From: Lepeophtheirus salmonis
Lineage: Eukaryota; Arthropoda; Copepoda; Siphonostomatoida; Caligidae
DNA length: 64,000 nt
Direction: 5' to 3'
Assembly (NCBI RefSeq): GCF_016086655.4
Contig: NC_052140.2
Coordinates: forward strand, 3,658,001-3,722,000
Shown: in pieces, positions 1-10,115 of the stretch
How the letters are laid out: every line of letters begins with the position of its first letter
How positions within the stretch are numbered: position 1 is the first letter of the stretch
The notes under the pieces: generated by a model
Told to the model about the DNA's origin: nothing
What the model saw: the letters and a program-made list of their open reading frames with translations, nothing else
The model's database searches: none
Made by a program: the position numbers and the translations under genes

Positions 1-62
1 GGATTATAACTCCGACACAAATCAATCCTCAGTGTTACTCTCCATCAGTCATGAGCAAACTC
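1..62 (+). repeat. SINE-like repeat, end fragment
   Basis: The first 60 bases match the distal end of the SINE-like family whose longest copy in this orientation is 46240-46465. Both share a GTTACTCTCC-type stretch followed by CATGAGCA. The rest of the copy would lie outside the window. Assignment rests on visual alignment only. Confidence 0.5.
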
Positions 63-395
63 ATTTGTGATTACTTTAGCTTGTACTTATATTTTCTGCA
101 TTGCAGAGCAAAATGTTATAAAAATATGATAACCTTGAGAGACAAAATTTCTTTGTGAAAGAGATCAGTCTATGTTTCTTGCGAACATGGGGTTGCTAGG
201 ACCTTTTTTTTTAGGGTGGGGCTCAATATTTATTATTATTTCTTTTTTACTTTTAACACATAAATATTCTAAGAAAAGAATACATACAGAGTGGGGGGGG
301 GAAACTTGTAGTACAGCAAAAACGGGATTTAAAGGAATCAAGAAAAAACAACTCAAAACTAATTTGTGAATAAACAATATATCTAGGTATATTTT

Positions 396-645
396 TTATA
401 GAATATGTCCTCCTTTATATGTAATAACAGACTCGACACGACGGTGAACATATTGACAGCTTTTGAAAATGAAGTCCGTCTTCATGGTATACCAAACTGT
501 CATAATGGCATCTCGAAGCCAGTCCAAATTTGGATGGGATGTGCAGGAGACAATTTTTTCCAAAAAAACACCAATCACCAAAGTCTAGAGGATAGAAATC
601 AGGGCTGGAGGAAAGCCACATTGAGGCAGGCCAGAAGTTAACCAT
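396..645 (-). pseudogene. Mariner-type transposase C-terminus (broken)
   Basis: Read on the minus strand, this gives FWPASMW, then SSPDFYPLDF (the third catalytic region, normally SPDLNPLD), then in a shifted frame FLEKIVSCTSHPNLDWLRDA and a HRRVESVI-type tail. This order is typical of the last 80 residues of mariner-like transposases. A frameshift near 565-580 separates the two halves and there is no complete reading frame. The same tail with different mutations occurs at 62499-62760. Confidence 0.8.
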
Positions 646-662
646 ATTGTCGCTGCAGAAGT

Positions 663-870
663 TTTGGTTCTTACGGCCTGTATGCTTCCATTCCCCTCCT
701 TGATGGACTACTTGATGTTGTCAACGTTCTCTGCAGCCTTCTCAGCACTGGCACATGTGCGGAGGAGATCGCAGAGGCGTTTTTTGTTGTTGTACACTTA
801 TTACACAATATTTTTACACTTAGAGACAGGGGATGGAAACAAAGTCTGTTTATCTTTATTTGAGCTGTCG
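663..870 (-). pseudogene. Mariner-type transposase N-terminus (broken)
   Basis: The minus strand reads RLCDLLRTCASAEKAAENV followed by SIKEGNGS. It aligns with RQCLCDLLGTGIITKKCSES and KKSIKDGNDIKR in the sister element at 62844-63032. This fits the first helix-turn-helix of a Tc1/mariner transposase. It is interrupted by stops and directly precedes the C-terminal relic, so the catalytic core has been deleted. Confidence 0.6.
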
Positions 871-957
871 TTTGCTGACACAGTAAAGCATCGTAATTAA
901 AAATACCACGGATAAAATATTATTAAATGCTACTGTAAGTTTTGTGTCCCCACTCTA

Positions 958-1946
958 TATACATGAAACATAGGATTGTAAAACTTAAACCTTTTTTAGT
1001 CTGCAAGTTATTTTTTTTCTGTCAATCTGAAACAGTATTTTTTATTTTCTAATACTGATAATTGTGTTTAAGGAGAATGTTATAGTTATTTTATCAAGAT
1101 ATTTATGTATATTTAAAAAATATGTGCTAAGTTCTGTCGTTCTGCTTTTGATGTATAAACTTCAAAACATCTATATGGATTTAGTATATTTTTAGCCTGT
1201 GATCTCTTTGGGCCACTATGGGCTGAATATGAGCCACTTTTTTATCTCTCTTAAGCGACAAAGCGTCTTTGAGGTGGTGTTGAATACAACTTGTAAAAAT
1301 TTAATTAACACAAAAATGTGGGTTTTACACATGCCTTTGTCTGAAACTTGAGGGTAACTTATCTGAACAATTAGGTAATTATGTCTCGATGATGTTTTTT
1401 GTTTGCTTTTTTGGGCAGTAATGTATGACAAAATGTTTCATCATAAGAATTTTCAGTCTATTCTCTTATACAAAATTGATTATTGATTAGGGCAGCTCAA
1501 GTACCAGAGTATCTATCCAACAACATTTTGAAAAAACTCTAATTGTTATAGTATCAAATCAAATAATTTGTCAATTCGGGTTGTCAACGCAAAACAAATT
1601 AGAAAGATTTTTCATAATATTGAGTTGATATTCTTTGACAAACTATAATATATTCCATTTCTATTTACACATCATTCTTATTAACAATTTAAAGACTTTG
1701 TAAATTGCACTTACAGTATTCTTGTAAATAAAATAAAGGTTTAAAACTATAGCTAAAAGTCTTGGACATATGAACCCATCCTGCAAATTTGAATTTATAG
1801 GCGCAATAATTGTCTCGAATATTTATTAAAAATATTTTGCTGTATTTTTGTATATGTAGTAAGAAAATACATTGTGATTTTCTTCTTATTTTCATTTTGT
1901 TAAAGATTGTGCCATTGATAAGGCACCACCACATAAGTCATTTTAC
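958..1946. other. No recognisable feature
   Basis: AT-rich sequence with only short chance open frames. I see no repeat ends, RNA gene or protein similarity here. Confidence 0.6.
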
Positions 1947-1969
1947 AAAAAAAAAAAAAAAAAAAAAAA
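1947..1969 (+). repeat. Poly(A) run, 23 A
   Basis: An uninterrupted run of 23 A is followed by C and a T run. It could be the tail of an old retroposed sequence, but no recognisable body precedes it. It may equally be a plain homopolymer. Confidence 0.8.
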
Positions 1970-4658
1970 CTTTTTTTCCTTTTCTATTACTGAAATTGTA
2001 ATTTTATCATACAAAAATCATATGTAAAATAAAACTTATAATATATTTTTATTTTTTGACTACTCTCGCCTCTTGTTAGAGTTCTAAACGTAGATTTGTT
2101 GAAATAAAATTATGTTTTGTTTAGTTTTAACAATATAATAGTATTTACCTAATTATTATCTGGTTTTTTTTTTTGTCTTTTCCTCCTCTCTTTTAGGAGA
2201 AAGATATACAATAAAGATTTCATTGTGATAAAAGTATTCAAATGAAAATATAAGTAAAATATATCATCAAAAAGTTTACTAATTTTTTCTTTCATTAAAT
2301 TACTGGCTTAGTTTTGATGGATACACATTTAAATAATATTATGAGAAAGTAACCAAATATGCATTAAAATTCCATAGAATTTTATTAATAACAAAGTTAA
2401 TGCTACTTCAAGAATTATAATATATATATTTTTATTTTGATAGAAAGTTATTGATTAAAAAAATTAAAAACACAGCTATTCTTAGAGGTGATTTTTCTTG
2501 TTTCTGCTTTTTATAAATTTGCACTATATTAATCTAGTTACATCCACCAACAAAGTTGAACAGAGGTTATGGTTTCTCCTTGGTTTTTTTTGGGGGGGTT
2601 TGTAATCAGGATTACAGAAAAAGTACTGACTAATTTTAGTAAAATATTGTAGGAAAATTATGTGATATGTTACCAGTGATAGGCTGCTCAATTTTGAGAA
2701 GTCAAGGTTACATTGCAAAATCTTCACTAGAAATATACAGTAGAAATGATTTTTTTTAGGGATAAAGATTTTAGGTGCTCATTCTAGTTTCAATTATATT
2801 AAAGGGATGTTACGATTTACTTAGCCTATTCCAGGCGATAGATTGATTAATTTACTACTACATATAATTATGAACTTTTCATACTTCATGGGACATTTAT
2901 TAATTAATTTTTGTTTGTCTATCGTTTGGAATACTTTACTTAGTATTACTTAAAAAAAGAAAAGTATAAATTATTTACTGGGCATTACTCAAGAGTCTAT
3001 TTAGAATCGAGAGTGTTGTTCAAATGAAAATTATGGTTTCTAGGAAAAGAAAAATATCTCGTAAAGGATAAAGTCTACATATTAAATTTCAATTGATTTT
3101 TTTTTATCCTTAATGTTGTTTTGGAATCCTTTTTTGTTCGTTTCCATTCATTTTTTACAATTTTATTTCATTTTAAAATTAGGTGGTTAAAAAAATAACC
3201 TCTCGCCAGTAGGCATAGCAAAGTGGTTTATAAGGATATATTGTTTTAATAGTAAATATCTTACTATTAATGAATTGTTAGAGTCAATTTCAAAGATATT
3301 CGATTTTTTAAGCCAAGGGAATAGAATAAGGTTGAACATAGTTTAAGAACCTGACGGTTTCTGATATCATTTCTAAATATATTAAGGGTATAAGAAGAGT
3401 TGATCTCTTGTATGCAATAACAGCTGTCTAAGGAGGTAGATTTAGATAAAAGAATGATTGGTGGTCTATACTTAACAAGTCAGTAGTATTTTTGCTGTTC
3501 AAGCCTGACGACTTTTGAAAGCTCTAGCAAATGTATATCTGTCTCGTTTATAATTTATCCGTCATATTGATTTGGTTTCTATATATTTTTTAAAAAAGCA
3601 TCTAGCAAAACTTGAGAGGCAGCAATGATCTTCTCCTTATTAAGTTTAGCCCTCAGTTAAGACGTTCCAAAGGTCTAATGTGTTAGGAAAATGGGGAAAA
3701 AATTGCGTGTTGGCCAAAAACCAACATTATTTCTATAATTATCACAAATAATAGAATATATACAAGTATTTTTTTTTTTTTTTGAAATTTTGTTAATTTA
3801 ATAAAAAATAAACATATCTGAATATGTTTATTTATTTTTTGAAGATTGAATCCAATAATTTAATAATAAGTATGTATCCAAATCAAATATTTATTCTACA
3901 TCTAAATGCTACTTATACTGGCAAAATGTTAATTCTTAAAACGGCTCGTATCGGTGGTATTTTTAGATTTTGTTAAAAATATAATTATCATATTTCGGTC
4001 ATGTATATATAAACTTTATCACATAATTGTCATCAATAATTATCACTTGTAATGGATTAATATGAAATATGTACAAAGTGATATAAAATTAAGGACTTAA
4101 CCACTCAAAAACAAATATAAATAGAAGTAACAAGGTGTCAGATGATTGTTCATAGACATCAATTGACATAAATGGTGTAATATGACGTCATATTTGTTTG
4201 TTTCTCTTAAATTAACTGGTGAAGAGAGATTATTTTGCCTCTTGGGAGTTTCATGTATACGAAGATTATGTATATTGGCTCCTGGACATACAAGTGACAG
4301 TTATAGACGTTTTTTCAGTTTGATGGAGACCTGGAGGATTTTTCTTCCACCTGTTCCACTTTTACACAAGTGTTGAGATTCAGGCTGTTTCCCTTCATAT
4401 GCTACCTATCATACGTAGCAACTACTATCCAAGGACAAGATAGAGTTGGGACTTGCAAGGACACTGCTTTATACACTCTCTATTCACTGCAATTTATTTT
4501 TGGGGCTGTCATAGATAAACAAAAAGTTTACGATATTATTCAGTCAAATAATCCATATTTTGTCTGTCTCGTTGCACCCATATAAAATATATTTTTTGTT
4601 CTCTAATTTCCATCTGGTGAAAAGCAGATTCTCTTCATAAGTCTTGCCGTGCCGTATA
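1970..4658. other. No recognisable feature; chance open frames
   Basis: AT-rich stretch with several homopolymer T tracts, for example near 3771-3784. Overlapping open frames at 4182-4585 encode unremarkable sequences with no motif I recognise. A CRE-like octamer TGACGTCA lies near 4183, at the start of that slightly less AT-rich segment. Nothing firmer can be said. Confidence 0.5.
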
Positions 4659-5496
4659 GAGGGTTACCTAGATAAATCCGAACAAAATTCAATTGATAAT
4701 ACACTGGTATCCTTGCACTGAGCTCACATTTGAGTTTCTCAATTAAGAGGTTGTAGTCTTGTGTATAATATTCTTCCGATTTTTCATCAAAATAAACACT
4801 TAGAGTCATGGAGCAAACTAAATGATCTACTGTAATCGAACTCGCTTATACAGGCCATGGATCAGTAGCTATCATCACGCTCTCGGGAGACACCAGAAGC
4901 ACGGTCTACGACATCTGTATCAAGTTTAAAAATGAGGAAAAGGAGGAAAGATCCCCAGAGTGTTAGAAGTGATCGTAAATTCACTCCTAGGTTTCTGGCA
5001 GGCCTGAAAAGGACCGTGAAACGCTGATCCATCCTTGAATTAGACAAGACTAGCCAGGAGGAAAGGTGTGGCTCGCAGCACCATCCAAGGGAATTGGGGG
5101 AGCTTGGTATGACCTCCTACAGGTTGTCTGTGCGTCATATGTTGACTTAGAAACAGAAGGAGGTCAGGTTGGCCCACTGCTAGACTCTGTTCTCTAGGCT
5201 CAAGATGTCCAATGCAGGTCACACCACCATTTTCTCAGATGAGAAAATATTCACTATTGAACACAAAATGAACTCTCAAAATGACAGATTGCTGTCCAAT
5301 TCCAAGGACAATGCCCCTTTATGTACAAGTCCAAGAACTCCAGCAGAAGAAACTGCCTCTGAGGATAGTCACATTGAATAAAATTATAAATAAATAATAA
5401 AAAAATAATTGTTGTTTTATTGCTTACATCTCTATCTAGTCTACAATTTTAGAAAGCCACTTTTGAATTTTGTTCGGATTTATCTCGTTTACCCTG
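4659..5496 (+). mobile_element. Internally deleted Tc1/mariner element, 838 bp
   Basis: Excellent terminal inverted repeats: the left end contains GATAAATCCGAACAAAATTC and the reverse complement of the right end contains the same 20 bases. They are preceded by AGGGTTACCTA and AGGGTAAACGA. TA dinucleotides flank both ends (4657-4658 and 5497-5498). The element holds the N-terminal half of a transposase and then a direct join to the 3' end, so the region carrying the second and third catalytic residues is missing. The nearly identical ends suggest it stayed mobile in trans fairly recently compared with other relics here. Confidence 0.9.
4808..5381 (+). pseudogene. Tc1/mariner transposase N-terminal half (broken)
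   Basis: The ATG at 4808 opens MEQTK, then STVIELAYTGHGSVAIITL and STVYDICIKFKNE, a typical first helix-turn-helix. After frameshifts come TPRFLAGLKRTV, GVARSTIQ-like residues of the second helix-turn-helix, TSYRLSVRHMLT, and FSDEKIFTIEHKMNSQNDR. The SDEK motif (5232-5246) carries the first catalytic Asp. The frame then runs into unrelated residues and stops at 5379-5381. At least four frame changes or stops make it inactive. Downstream catalytic residues are absent. Confidence 0.85.
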
Positions 5497-5899
5497 TAGG
5501 TACATTGTTCATTTACTTATATAGAACAAAACATATTCATTGTCCTATAGTAAATTAGTAAGGAAAGGAGAATATGTAAGAAAAATACCTGTTTTTCATA
5601 AAATATTACTTTAAATTGAATTTAAATATGCTATCGATCTATAAAATATCATTTTTTAAGAAATGTTCCGAATTGCCCTTCGGTGAAATGTACGTTCGGC
5701 AAATTTTCATTCGGAAAAAATATTTATGATGAATACTCCTAGAAATATGAAAAATATTATTTATCAGTAGGTGATAATTTGATCAGATTTTGGATTGAAA
5801 ATTATATCTTAATGTCATCCATCTACACTTTGACTAGACACTGAACCACAATCTTTGGGGGGCTACAATTAAATCTTTTTTATCATTGTTTAATCAATT
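5497..5899. other. No recognisable feature
   Basis: AT-rich spacer between the 838-bp element and a copy of dispersed repeat A. No open frame or repeat end seen. Confidence 0.6.
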
Positions 5900-6340
5900 C
5901 TTATCTTATAGTTGAACTATTTTGAAATTAAGCGTGATGAGTTAACACAATCAAGAAAAGTAGAAAACCCCAATATTTGTTTACATCATATAAACATACA
6001 AAGCAATGTTTCAAATATAAGCATTGTATTCAAACTCCTGGGTTGAGTTAGGATATCCAAGAATACTAAGTATAGTTGAGAACTTTCATTTGATTTTTAT
6101 AGTTTAATATGGCTCTAATATGACCATTCAAATAAAATCCATCAATTTCTAATTCGCTCAATATGACGATACATTTTTTATTTTAAGTTTAATTTACTAC
6201 GCCACCAATGGACTAGTCATAATTGAGAGAATTAAAGATATTTAAATTGGAAAAATACGAATGTAATTTATTCCCATCAATTTGGATAAAAACCATTATA
6301 GCTTACTTTTGTGCGAGTTGTAAAGTCTGTTGTGGAATAG
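5900..6340 (-). repeat. Dispersed repeat A, copy 1
   Basis: The reverse complement reads ATTACATTCGTATT, then CAATTATGAC, a segment ending in GGATTTTATTTGAATGG, and GAGTTTGAATACAA. It aligns in order with 43655-44060 on the plus strand. The family is non-coding. Other copies are at 6930-7110, 13750-13870, 41420-41700, 43165-43340, 55000-55145 and 63805-64000. Confidence 0.6.
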
Positions 6341-6929
6341 TGTTGGGGGATTAAATTTAAAGTAAATATATTAGAATTAAAGGAGAGATGTGAGGCTGTC
6401 AGAGTCATTAAAAGTGGTAATTGTGAGTGAAGATTCGGATTGAAATTAAATAAGTTTATTCATTCTTCTTCTAAGTCTTTTTCATTTGTTGCACCAAAAG
6501 AAACGATATATTTGTGATTGAAAAGTTATCTACCTAGACAGCTAGTGGTTCTCAAATTGGGTATGCGTATACTTTGACCTCTTTAGATGCACTCCAGGGG
6601 ATACTTTAGATTTAGAATAAAACATATGTATTTTAAATAAATTCAGATGTTTTATGGTCTCAGATCTAGGACCTGACTCTCCCGCCCCATATTGGGAAAA
6701 AAGGGAATGAAGCGAAAGAAGAAGAATGAGAATGACCCGAGTTCAAACTTTAATAAAACAGACAGTGTTGAAACAGCATTTTTTTACCAAGTGCCCCATT
6801 ACTTGCCTGGAAAAATATTTATAAGGGGTACATCACTGAAAAAAGGTTTACAATCCCTGATCGAGAACATATGTCGGATCCTATAAATTTAATTTTTTGT
6901 TATAATATAAGAAACTAAAAAAAATTCAA
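6341..6929. other. Mostly unassigned; possible hAT-type end at 6543
   Basis: At 6543 the sequence TAGTGGTTCTCAAATTGGG resembles the CAGTGGTTCTCAA ends of Charlie-like hAT elements. It is followed by a TATGCGTATAC-type sequence often seen in such ends. No partner end was found. A 64-codon open frame at 6692-6886 (Lys-rich start) shows no family I know. Confidence 0.35.
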
Positions 6930-7110
6930 TGTATTTCCAGACTTTCATGTGATTATGATACTTTATTTGCCTCCGATATAACCTTTCAAATATAATTCAT
7001 CATATTATTTACCTCTAATTGTGACATGGATTTTTTATTACATTTAAGCTGCAATGACTTACCTGGATAAATCCGATATTAATGGAAATTGAAGATATTA
7101 ACAACGGAAA
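6930..7110 (-). repeat. Dispersed repeat A, copy 2 (divergent)
   Basis: The reverse complement loosely follows the repeat A consensus, with a conserved GGAACAAATTTCCGTTG-like start and a TTATATTTGAAAGGTTATAT segment. Within it, 7059-7076 matches 17 of 18 bases of the terminal repeat of the 838-bp element at 4659. That may be chance or a solo end. Confidence 0.4.
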
Positions 7111-7365
7111 TTTGTTCCTAATGATGACCAAACTTTTTTTTACATGTTTTTTTACTTGCTTTTAAGTTATGCCAAAACGTCTTAAAACTTGCAAAAAAAC
7201 AAAAAAAAAATACAAATTCATTCAGATCTGCGTTGACAAAGTTTATTTTTGCCGCCATAAATGATCCATTAATTATTTTTTGCCCGTTCATTTTCTTCAA
7301 TCGGTTGATGTTTCCTTTTTCCCACCAACTATAAAAAGGGATAACTCAAAATAAGTTTTCATACA

Positions 7366-7915
7366 GTCAAGTTTGAGGCTCGAAGAAAAATAGTTATTGA
7401 GCTCAACAAAAACGAATGAAGCTACCGGAAATTAGAAACGCCCTTTGGGGTAAATTTTCCTGCCAATTCATCCACAAAGCTATCAAACGGTATTATGAGA
7501 CTGCTAGTAATCAAAATCGACCGTGAGTACCAAATCCTCGGACTGTAAGGACTCCCAAAGTTGTCTCGGCCATCTGTCCCAAGATTTATAGGAACCCAAG
7601 AAGATCAGCTCATAAATTGGGCGGCTGAATATAATATTTTGCGTAGCTCTGTACTCTGGATGATAGTCCATGAGGAGCTCAAACGCAATTGCTAAAGCGT
7701 GTGGAACGAATTTGAATTTTGCTGCAAAATTTTATGCGACCCACGGAAATTGTTTTCTCGGACTAGAAAAAGTTTGAGCTGGATGCCAAGTTCAACCGTC
7801 AAAATGACTTAATTTTGAACAATAGGTAATGGATTTTGTCAACGCGGGTCTGAACAACCATTTATATGTTTTGGAATTCCCTAATTTTTTGTACAGGATG
7901 TAAAGAATAATTTGT
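7366..7915 (+). pseudogene. Tc1/mariner transposase relic, N-terminal half
   Basis: With frameshifts, the plus strand gives KFEARRKIVIELNKNE, SYRKLE, AIKRYYETASNQNRP, then RTPKVVSAICPKIYRNPRRS and AHKLGG-EYNILRSSVLWMI. This is the order of two helix-turn-helix units joined by a Pro/Arg-rich linker in Tc1/mariner proteins. Further on, FELDAKFNRQND matches the segment just after the first catalytic Asp, but the SDE motif itself is damaged. Sequence after about 7830 no longer aligns. No terminal repeats could be paired. Confidence 0.7.
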
Positions 7916-8640
7916 TTATTAGTTCCAGGGATAGGGGGAAGTTAAATTTAGCAAAATTAAATTTATTTTTCAATGAGAAAGGTGCAGTCCTTTGATTAGA
8001 CACTCACTTCAACGTCAATAACTCGCTCAATTTGTATCTAGTTATGTTCGAAACTCGTCTGTAGTATATTAATCCCACAAGTACAAATTTTATGCATGTT
8101 TAACCAAGTATTTTAAATAATTGATCCCTTAAATAATAGCTTCTAATACAAATTTTTAAGGCCTATTGTATGGGCAGAACGAAAAAGAAAATAAAGACTA
8201 CTTTTTTGTTATGTAATCGAAATCCAATAAAAAAATCACCGAATTCTGAAACATTTGATTTACTCGCGTAAATGGACTTTATATTGACTGTCAATATATA
8301 TGTAAAATATAACAAATATAGTGTTTTTATTAGGGATGGTTCCAGGTAATACTCGTACTAGAAATCAATGTAAAAGATATTGCCTGAAAAAACAGATGAA
8401 CTCGTTGGCGTTAAAATTAAAAATATTTATTTTTTAACATGTACCCTCTTCTCCCTGAAGTCATGTATGTATTTGTCATGTATTTATCTATATTATCAGG
8501 TCGTTTCGAGTATTTCCTTTTTTGTATCAGTACCTCTGATTCATCTAACGAAGTATTTCATGCTTTATGTAACGTCATCATATGTTACAAAAACACAGTA
8601 AGAAGTGCTTACGATGACGTTTGTTTCATTGTTAAGTGTT
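7916..8640. other. No recognisable feature
   Basis: AT-rich sequence. Overlapping open frames at 8380-8642 are hydrophobic and Cys/Tyr-rich but match no family I know and look like chance. Confidence 0.5.
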
Positions 8641-8790
8641 AATATCCCACATTATCGCCTGTCACGGGGGGGTGAAACCCGTAATCAGACCCACATCCAA
8701 GGTCAGCTACTACAAATTAAAGTGGGATAATGCCGTGACCGGAATTTTACTCTTCTGCAGGACTAACTCAGGAGGACACATTAAGTAATT
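8641..8790. other. GC-richer patch of unknown nature
   Basis: About 150 bases with clearly higher GC content than the surroundings. Two related blocks occur, ATTATCGCCTGTCACGGG and, reversed, GTGGGATAATGCCGTGACC. They share the words CCCAC, ATTAT and GTCACGG but not in collinear inverted order, so this is not a simple hairpin. I tested it by eye against tRNA boxes and 5S rRNA and found no match. It could be a fragment of an unrecognised repeat. Confidence 0.35.
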
Positions 8791-9150
8791 CTTGAAATTT
8801 TATGCTAACCTTTTAAAGTTTTTCCCTGTTTTGAAACCTATCTTCTATAGTTGTGTCGATCCTGATTTATTCGATTAATTCCATTGTAATCTTAGGACAG
8901 TTGGTCATTGGGACCGTTCCTTAAAACTATGGTTGTTGTGTGTGCTCTTTCTTCTTCTTTGTTCATTATTCAATATGTAGTCGCGGTATTAGCATCTTCC
9001 TCTGAACTAAATATGATTGCCTATCAATAGTGTAAATTGGTTTAGAAATGTATATGTATTTATATTTAATTTTTCCAAAAATAATACTTTTTATATGTTG
9101 AAGAAACCACGTCATGTTCTTGATGGCAGTAATTCATTTTCTCCCCCAAA
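8791..9150. other. No recognisable feature
   Basis: AT-rich spacer; nothing identified. Confidence 0.6.
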
Positions 9151-9286
9151 ATAATATAACACACAGCTAATATTAACAAGGGTCTTAATTCAGTAGTACC
9201 ATATGTCTTGCTCCCACCTTTTCCTCACGTTCGTTTTTCCATACAAAAATGGCAACTCTACTCATCTAGCTGTGTTACATTATTGC
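9151..9286. mobile_element. Possible small MITE, about 136 bp
   Basis: An imperfect inverted repeat bounds the segment: AATAATATAACACACAGCTA on the left and, reverse-complemented, CAATAATGTAACACAGCTAG on the right. The interior is non-coding. No convincing target duplication is visible, so this is only a candidate. Confidence 0.4.
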
Positions 9287-9854
9287 AGTATTCTGTACAC
9301 CTGAAGACTACTTTTAATTAAGAATGTATAGTTACAAATTACAACAGGTATTAAAATACCCGTAGTAATAAATTATATTACCGAGCACGAAGTTCAACTA
9401 CCCATTCCTACTGTGAAAATAACAATGCCCGAAAAACATTCCGAGTTTCTAGGTATTTAAACATGTATTTATTTCTCTTCTCTCCATTCAATCATCACTC
9501 TGTTGCACCATCCTATGTTAGAAGTGATAGCTATAATTAAATATCACTCTATCTATGTAATTCAATTAAATGATGGAGCTTATTAATGTAATTATATTAG
9601 GAATAACAAGATTATAAATATTAATTGTATTTATGTACATGAAAAGAGCAGTATTAATAACGATAATTCACTTATTGCTGTCCATGAGGTGTGGTAATCT
9701 TATAATTATCCCTACAATTGAGTCTAAATACTTGAGCTTAAGTAGTTTCAGAGAGCTCTTGGATTAATGAAAAACCCGACTGTTGAATTGAGATCCATAA
9801 TTACTGAATACGAATGGGACATATTTATTCTTTTTATCACTACACTAGAGGTAA
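9287..9854. other. No recognisable feature
   Basis: AT-rich spacer; nothing identified on either strand. Confidence 0.6.
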
Positions 9855-10115
9855 TATCCAGCATTGCCCGGAGTAATAATGCATCGCTTAAAAGACAAAC
9901 TTTTCTTTAATAATATAAAAGATAACTTCCAAGGTAATCCTTAGTGTTTTCACACTTAACTAATCAATTATATCAGTTCATATGACGTGCACTCTCCTCA
10001 AGAATGAAAAAATAATAATAACATTTTGAGATTTTTTTTGTAATATGTTAGGATGACTGATGATTACTTTATTCTTAAGAGCGCTCACTAATAAATACAA
10101 ACAAAATTCATTTGA
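9855..10115 (+). repeat. Dispersed repeat D, uninterrupted copy
   Basis: This aligns along its length with 52455-52850: TTAAAAGACAA, AATAATATA-AAGATAACTT, CATATGACG, ACTCTCCTCAAGAATGAAAA, and GAGCGCTCACTAA appear in the same order. This copy lacks the roughly 165-bp block found between TCCTTTGTTTT and ATATCAATTCATATG in the other copy. It therefore represents the unfilled state. Confidence 0.7.

Larger units (their letters stand above)
287..957 (-). mobile_element. Internally deleted Tc1/mariner element, 671 bp
   Basis: The terminal inverted repeats begin CAGAGTGGGG on the left and, read on the minus strand, TAGAGTGGGGACACAAAACTT on the right with small mismatches. Each lies next to a TA dinucleotide (285-286 and 958-959), the normal target duplication of this superfamily. 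On the minus strand the element keeps a piece of the N-terminal DNA-binding region and then the C-terminal part of a DDD-type transposase. The middle, including the first catalytic Asp, is gone. A sister copy of the same family sits at 62408-63036. It is non-autonomous and could only have moved with transposase supplied in trans. Confidence 0.8.

Noticed and set aside
4182..4585. Two consecutive open frames as a small host gene
   Set aside because: No domain, no good splice or start context, and the two frames overlap in different registers with no sign of a common protein.
8641..8790. tRNA or 5S rRNA gene in the GC-richer patch
   Set aside because: No A box plus B box at tRNA spacing, no cloverleaf pairing by eye, and no resemblance to 5S rRNA.
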